From Tachypleus tridentatus (Eukaryota; Arthropoda; Merostomata; Xiphosura; Limulidae): DNA of 64,000 nucleotides. Under the pieces are notes generated by a model. The model ran no database searches, was not told where the DNA came from, and saw only the letters and a program-made list of their open reading frames with translations. The stretch spans positions 55,048,107-55,112,106 of the forward strand of contig NC_134829.1 of the NCBI RefSeq assembly GCF_004210375.1. Reading direction: 5' to 3'. A program made the position numbers and the translations under genes. Shown here in pieces: positions 25,601 to 34,600 of the stretch (its first letter is position 1; every line of letters starts with the position of its first letter).

Positions 25601-28600
25601 TGTCGTGTGAGATTCATAGTGATAAATGTCGTGTGAGATTCATAGTGATAAATGTTGTGAGATTCATAGTGATAAAAGTCATGTGATACAGAAATGTTGA
25701 GCCATGTGTTTAAATATTTCCTTCGGAAATTAAAATATTAAAATTCGGTTCATTAACCACATTTGAATACCAAATTTATTGAAATAAATTTATAATAAAA
25801 CAGTTACATTACATTTTGTAAACACTTTTATCCACCCATGAACTGAGGGTTAAAATGTAGGTTTTGAGTCAAACTTTAAGAGGTATAATTCAAGTCAGAC
25901 TTGAAAGAGAGAGGTTTTGACTTTAAACCAATACATGTGATGGTTGAAAGTAACTTAAGAAGAATTATTAAAATATATTTGTTATCTAATGTTATGAAAT
26001 TTAGATGTTCAAACTTTGAAAAGCATTAATATAATTTCAGTGATATGCACAATATAATTCTAATTTTTTTGTGTTTGTTTTTTACAGATACCATATAATA
26101 TAAACCTGAATCTGGTCTTAGAGAGTAAGCTACAAGGAAATAATATTTCAGTTTCATGGTCAACTAAATAACAATAATTATTTAGATAAATGGTTTTGTT
26201 AGATGTCTCACCCAGCTTCATCAGCCACTTGCTGCATAAGTCCTTCGACTTCGTTCTGTGGTACAGTAACTGTTGTAGTGGAACTCATACTGTTTTCCAT
26301 GTAAGAAGACTGGACGTCTAAGTCTTCAAACTGTTTCTCAAACTTGTCCATTAACGCTGACATCTGTAGTTGTAAAGAACAAAAATTAATGACAGGTTAA
26401 TTTGTACAAAAACAATACATTCTACACTTTTATTTTGCTTTATAAATCCTGTAAATATGTTAGTTGTAACTGAAATATGTTAAATTCCAGAAATATATAA
26501 AACAACTTTTCTTTAGTATGCTCTAATTAGAAAAAAAAATTAAGTTTCAAAATGTAAACGAGTTATTGTTCTCCACATTGGCTGAATTCATTCAAACAAA
26601 ACCAAATTACTTGTTAAGAAACAAATAAAACCATCTTATTAAACCAGAATATTTAAAATAATAATAAGTTAAATAATAATCGACATCACCTAATAGAGGC
26701 CATAGTTATGACAAACAAGAAACATTTTGGTGTAAAATAGCATGATTTTAGTGCTAGTTCACACCACATAATAAAGGTCGCTGTTATGAGAAAGTTAAAA
26801 GTAAAGTTTTGATGTAAACTAATGTGACTTTTAATCTACGTACACACCTGTATGAACAACCTCAAAACACTAAAAACAACATTACAAAATTAGCACATGG
26901 ACTGAAGAATTTTAGTGGTATTTTGTCATTTTATCGTACAATATTTTTGTTTGTATTTTAAAAAACTATTATATGAAGTTTAATATCTTAATTTCTTATA
27001 GCTCTCTTTGAAACCGAATATACTATTCAAGTTTCAAACTGCCAGTTTAAAAAAAACAAACAGAATTTTATTACTTATAAAAAATATTACAACTAGAATT
27101 ATTTACCAACCACAAGAGAAAATCTTCTGTGACAAACTAGCAATTTAAGAACAATACTCTTTTTCTTGTAGGGGCATGTTGAATAATTCTTCAGCCAAAA
27201 CATTTTTTTTTAGATCTATGCATATCTGTAAATACTAGTTCGTGCAAGTCTACATGTTTGGGTTCACATATAACACTGTTCATGCCACACAAACATGTCA
27301 CTTTTAAGAGAAAAATAATACACACTCAAACATAATATTTAATTTTATACACAGTTTAAACAAAATGTATCAGTAAAATGCCCAGTATCTATTTAAATAG
27401 AACAGGTTGAAAGTTGACACGACAAGGAAGGGTTCTTTTCTACCTTTTCCAAGTTCATGCTTTTCATTGTTGCATCCATAGCCTTCACCACTCCTGCCAT
27501 CGACTGAGTAACTTTTTTGGTTGTTACAGCTGTTTGGACTCGGCTAGCCACGGCATCAATCCTTGCACTCATGCGTAAGTAGTTTAGAGCCTGGTTCTTT
27601 TGTCTGATTGCATTCTCTGCATGAATACGAGCTCCTTCAACATTATTCTTCTGAATAGCCTTCATATAAGAACAAAAAAATATTCTTAAGCCTGAGTTAA
27701 ATGATAATCTAAGATATTATAAATGATACAAGTTGGATCTTCTAAGAACACAAGTGCACTAAACTTCTCACACTTAAAACAGCTTTTTATTTGTTTTAAC
27801 CTTATGTCATTTGAAATCTTATTTTTATGTTCAACATTAGCATTACTGAAATCTATAAGATCTACATTTTGAGACAGCTTTAAACTCTAACAGCATTCAT
27901 CTATAGCTTTTAGAACTGTTTATATACATTAATACTGAATGTCAATTCTAGATTTAAAAACTATTTTTGTGAAAATATGTGATATTTACTAGATCTTAAG
28001 TTATAACTAATCAGTTTAAACTTCAGAACCAAACCATACTGTACTCATGCATTTAAACAATTTACACACATTCTCAGAACCAAAGCATACTGTACACGTA
28101 CATTTAAACAATTTACACATTCTGCATTTAAACAATTTACACACATTCTCAGAACCACAGCATACTGTACATGTGCATTTAAACAATTTACACACATTCT
28201 CAGAACCAAAGCATACTGTACATGTGCTTTTAAACAATTTACACACATTCTCAGAACCAAAGCATACTGTACACGTGCATTTAAACAATTTACACACATT
28301 CTCAGAACTAAAGCATACTGTACACATGCATTTAAACAATTTACACACATTCTCAGAACCAAAGCATACTGTACACGTGCATTTAAACAATTTACACACA
28401 TTCTCAGAACCAAAGCATACTGTACACATGCATTTAAACAATTTACACACATTCTCAGAACCAAAGCATACTGTACACATGCATTTAAACAATTTACACA
28501 CATTCTCAGAACAAAACCATACTGTACACGTGCATTTAAACAATTTACACACGTTCTCAGAACCAAAGCATACTGTACGTGTATTTAAACAATTTAACAC

Positions 28601-31600
28601 AATTTACATGTGCATTTAAACAATTTACACATTCTCAGAACCAAAGCATACTGTACTCGTGCATTTAAACAAACACACATTCTCAGAACCAAAGCATACT
28701 GTTGCGTTTTAAACAATTTACACACATTCTCAGAACCACACTGTACACGCTAAACAATTTACACATTCTCAGAACCAAAGCATACTGTACACGTGCTTTT
28801 AAACAATTTACACACATTCTCAGAACTAAAGCATACTGTACATGTGCATTTAAACAATTTACACACATTCTCAGAACTAAAGCATACTGTACACGTGCAT
28901 TTAAACAATTTACACACATTCTCAGAACTAAAGCATACTGTACATGTGCATTTAAACAATTTACACACATTCTCAGAACTAAAGCATACTGTACATGTGC
29001 ATTTAAACAATTTACACACATTCTCAGAACTAAAGCATACTGTACATGTGCATTTAAACAATTTACACACATTCTCATTTTTTGTAGTTTTAAGTTTTTC
29101 AGCACTCCTAAATTTCTTTTAAAAGATCTTCATTATATCTTTTACAAGTTACATGAATCAATGAAATATTTTTAGAAAAATGTCTGTGTGTGTTTTCTTA
29201 TAGCAAAGCTACATCGGGATATCTGCCACCAGGGGGGAATCGAGCCCCTGATTTTAGCATTGTGAATCTTTATAGACTTGCCACTGGACCAACGTGGGGA
29301 GGTAACTTAATTCTTTAAAGACAAATCTCAGAGGTAAACAACCAGTGGATCCTTGAATTCTTTAATGACCAATTTCAGAAGTAAACAACTTGAACTTTAT
29401 TCAATGAAATTCTTTAGACTTATAATCAATGTCTGTGGTAATCAATATGTCTGTAAATAAATTTAAAATTCTATTAATTTTATTACTAAAAATGGACTCT
29501 TATCTTATTGGTTTCAGTGGTGTATCTTTCAGTATGCCAAGAACCTTTACATCAGCTATGTAACTGAGTTGGTTCCTATTTGTTAAACATGTGACCCAAT
29601 TATGTGAATTTGAACCTACTTACTACACACCATTAATTAATTATAAATGTACAGTCTATCTAGGCTCCATTAATAACATTTTGATTTCTCTCACCGAGTC
29701 ACCCTTCAATACAACTATGTTATGTGACTCTCTTAGCTGAACGTCTAGATGGTACATCATCAAGTTTCTGAAAATCTAAACACGACAAATCCAAAATTTC
29801 CTTTTTGTAAGGCCATGTTGATTTTGTTTACGATCTCATATTTTCCTGTGGGAGTTTCTAGAACTTCTATCAAACTATAACCTTTCACACTATAGAAATA
29901 AGACTAAGACATTTAACACATCATTCTGGTCAGTTTCAATATTTTCCATGCAATACCAAACATCAAATATACTGATCATATCTTCTCTTATTAAAACAGA
30001 CACTTCCACTGCCAACTCTTGACTGAATAAGCAGTAGGATTTGACTGTCACAATTATAACACTTCCATGTTCTCAAGTGTGGTATATATTAACCCTTGTG
30101 GAGACTTACCCTTTTCAGTTTTAACTTCTCTGTTTTTTCTTCTTTTTCAGATTTTTTAGAATTTCTTACCAATTCTTTGGCAGCAAATTTTAAATTAAAC
30201 AGGTTTTCTGTTTACAAAAACAAATATTAAGGAGATATACAAAACAAATCTGACTTAAATTGATCACAAATATTCAGTAACATTGAAACTTGATTTTTTA
30301 AACATTAAAACTTCATATTGTCCAAGAACATAATAAGAATCCAATTTATTACAGTCCCACCTTTTTCATTACAAACTGTTGTAAAAATATTAAATAGTTT
30401 ACTTTTATTCCAGTATGCACTATCTTGAAAATACAGTAAAAATAATTACTTGATATAATAAATTTATTCAGGGGTGCTTTAATCAAATTTTACTTTTTCT
30501 AATCACCAACATTTTCCATAATGTTAAAAAGATAAAACAAAATATTTTGTGGAATTTGCTACACTCCACTATGCTAGAGCAATCTTTTTCTAAAGTTCAT
30601 CAGTAATTCCTGATAATAATAATAATAATAAAAAGAACATATATTAGTGATCTGCTGTTCGTGGTTATTGCTTGTAATCTTCTACATTTATCAAAAGTAA
30701 CCTAGAAAAATATCTGTATGTAAAGAACAGACAATAACACTGGTTGAGAAGGGGCAATAAGTACAAATAGACATACAATTAAGAAACAAAAGTTTTGGAA
30801 TGACATTATGTAGACATACAATTAAGAAACAAAAGTTTTGGAATGACATTATGTAGACATACAATTAAGAAACAAAAGTTTTGGAATGACATTATGTAGA
30901 CATACAATTAAGAAACAAAAGTTTTGGAATGACATTATGTAGACATACAATTAAGAAACAAAAGTTTTGGAATGACATTATGTAGACATACAATTAAGAA
31001 ACAAAAGTTTTGGAATGACATTATGTAGACATACAATTAAGAAACAAAAGTTTTGGAATGACATTATGTAGACATACAATTAAGAAACAAAAGTTTTGGA
31101 ATGACATTATGTAGACATACAATTAAGAAACAAAAGTTTTGGAATGACATTATGTAGACATACAATTAAGAAACAAAAGTTTTGGAATGACATTATGTAG
31201 ACATACAATTAAGAAACAAAAGTTTTGGAATGACATTATGTAGGCATACAATTAAGAAACAAAAGTTTTGGAATGACATTATGTAGACATACAATTAAGA
31301 AACAAAAGTTTTGGAATGACATTATGTAGACATACAATTAAGAAACAAAAGTTTTGGAATGACATTATGTAGACATACAATTAAGAAACAAAAGTTTTGG
31401 AATGACATTATGTAGACATACAATTAAGAAACAAAAGTTTTGGAATGACATTATGTAGACATACAATTAAGAAACAAAAGTTTTGGAATGACATTATGTA
31501 GACATACAATTAAGAAACAAAAGTTTTGGAATGACATTATGTAGACATACAATTAAGAAACAAAAGTTTTGGAATGACATTATGTAGACGTACAATTAAG

Positions 31601-34600
31601 AAACAAAAGTTTTGGAATGACATTATGTAGACATACAATTAAGAAACAAAAGTTTTGGAATGACATTATGTAGACGTACAATTAAGAAACAAAAGTTTTG
31701 GAATGACATTATGTAGACATACAATTAAGAAACAAAAGTTTTGGAATGACATTATGTAGACATACAATTAAGAAACAAAAGTTTTGGAATGACATTATGT
31801 AGACGCATACAATTAAGAAACAAAAGTTTTGGAATGACATTATGTAGACATACAATTAAGAAACAAAAGTTTTGGAATGACATTATGTAGACATACAATT
31901 AAGAAACAAAAGTTTTGGAATGACATTATGTAGACATACAATTAAGAAACAAAAGTTTTGGAATGACATTATGTAGACATACAATTAAGAAACAAAAGTT
32001 TTGGAATGACATTATGTAGACATACAATTAAGAAACAAAAGTTTTGGAATGACATTATGTAGACATACAATTAAGAAACAAAAGTTTTGGAATGACATTA
32101 TGTAGACATACAATTAAGAAACAAAAGTTTTGGAATGACATTATGTAGACATACAATTAAGAAACAAAAGTTTTGGAATGACATTATGTAGACATACAAT
32201 TAAGAAACAAAAGTTTTGGAATGACATTATGTAGACATACAATTAAGAAACAAAAGTTTTGGAATGACTACGCCATTCTGGTATCAAAAAACACTACAGT
32301 ACTGCTATACAGTATACTACTTACAACATTTTAGTTTTGTACAAAAAATACATTTGGCTTTAGTGTCTCTGCAATGTTTCACCAGAGGTCACTGCTCTTG
32401 TTATTTGAAACATTAACATGACCCTCCCCCTCTTCTAAGATGTGATTGCCAGCAGCCTTTTAACTTATCTCTGGAGCAAATACACACTTTTGACAGAGCA
32501 AAAATAGACACAAGAAAGCGTATTGGAAGAAGTTTCTTTTTCAAAGCCATCTAGGCAAGTTTAGCTATCAATATCTATTTATAATGTTATATATTATGGT
32601 AAAGCGAAATGGGTGTAGATCATATTCTTCTAAAAATATGAAGGTTTTGTGAAAGATAAATAAATTTTTTATTATGAAGGGTATAAACAAGGTGAAGAAA
32701 TATTCCTACAACCATAATATACCAAGTCCTAGCACTTATTCCATGGTGAATATCTTCTGGAAAAGTTCGAGAAAGGCAGGTAGATGAGGACTGTTAGCAC
32801 GTATATCCATAATTGTCCTTGAAACCATCAGTTACGTAAATTTTATTGAAGAACAGTACATCAGTAGGCATTATGCCAAAGGGAAGTAATAAATAAATAA
32901 AGTCAGGGATAGTGTTTTATAAACATATATTGTCTATGTACTACATAGATCATGTGCTAACTTGTAAAGAAGCACTTCTCTGAACACAGATGTGGTTTGT
33001 CCATGCATCCTGTGCAAACACAACTGGAATGACACTGTTTTCCAGGACCACTGCACTGTGCACTGTCTCAATCCTTTCCTTGACATACCACAAGATGTCT
33101 GATTCAAACCACACTATTCACTTCACCCCTGTCTTATGTTTTGAATCCTCTGATGGACAGCTTATGATGTGTTTGGGTGTCTGTCACCTCTACAGCTATA
33201 TTTGTGAGGCCATCAATGAGATTTTATTTGAAAGCTTGCAGACTCGCTTTCTTTGACCCATTTGATTGCCATAAACCATAAAAGTCATGGGGTTACTTTA
33301 ATAATCCAGTGGTATATTTTCTTCCACCACTTCTGGATTTTGCAGTTGTGCATACTATAATATCCTACGATTTGTCCATGTGGTTACATACATTCACTGA
33401 TATATTGCAGTCATCCATAACTTTCTGCTTTATAGTGGTACTTATTCTTGCTCCTTTTGAATAGTTTGCACTTCAGTTTTGGTTGATATCAATACACAAG
33501 GCTTTTTTACCTTTTTGTCCTTCCTACCAACAAACAGTATTTTCTTTCCCAAGTCCAAAAACCACATCACCTCCTGATGATCAAGTTTCTGACTTTCCAT
33601 TTCTGCTGCAAAGCCAACACAGTTGATGTTGTACATGCCAGTGTAACTGAAGCTGTGCAAATAATCTACAAGAGTTGCTATAGAGAGACTTAAGAAGAGT
33701 GTCAAAAAACCTGAAAGACAACATGACTACAGCCGGGGTTGAGGTCAGGATCGTATTGCTGTGTCCTTTCTAAAATAAATTTCTAAATCAACAACACAGT
33801 CTGTTGCAGAATTGCAAAGCTTAACAGTCTTGATGCGATATATCTGGAACTTGCTTGCACTGAATTGCTTGTGTTTGAATCTACCTTTCCACTTGATAAC
33901 CATCTCGTCAACATAAGTTTTCAAAAGAGTAGATGACAGCTCAGAACTTTTCAAGCAAGTTTTCCACAAATAGCTCAATTGTTTCTTTGTTTTCAGCATC
34001 TGGTTCACAAGTATGAAGTTTGCTGTAGTAGATTATCTCAAATATGTCCTTAGCAACACCTGATGCATGGAGATGTCAAGTAGTGTACAAATACTATCTG
34101 ATCTTGGGTCAAAATTCACAGCAATCAAAACTAAACTTTAACCATTCATAAGAGGTAAATGGCATCCATGAGGCAACAGATGATAATTTTGTTGGAAGAA
34201 TGTTTTTCTCAAAAATCTTTTTCACAAAAATCTTTGTAGAAATCCAGTTGTGAATGGGTTTCATCCAATTCCAGACTTTGTAGAAATCCAGTTGTGAATG
34301 GGTTTCATCCAATTCCAGCTTTATATTTTGTTGCGTGATAAGGAATGAAAAGTTCACATCAGTCTCTCTTCAACTGGTCTTCATGTTACTTCATCTTCAT
34401 TATACCCAAAAATCTCTTTCCACATCTGTCCCTCTCCTCTTGTGAGGTGTAGATCCAGACTCTTCTTTCATTTTCCACGTACTGGTCTTCTTTTTGCCTC
34501 CGCCTGCACTCACATCTGAAGGGTCTTCCACAGAGCTCTCTCTCTCTCTCTCTCTTTCACTAGATCTATCCATGCCAGATTTCTTCCTTGCAAAATCATC

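Noticed and set aside
28016-29175. Six ORFs of 103-194 codons, Cys-rich or His/Asn-rich repeat proteins
   Set aside because: All are frames of the same 51-bp tandem repeat, open on both strands because the unit length is divisible by three. The array lies inside CHMP1 intron 2.
30766-32265. CRISPR-like array
   Set aside because: Units are directly contiguous with no unique spacers, and the window is eukaryotic. It is a minisatellite.
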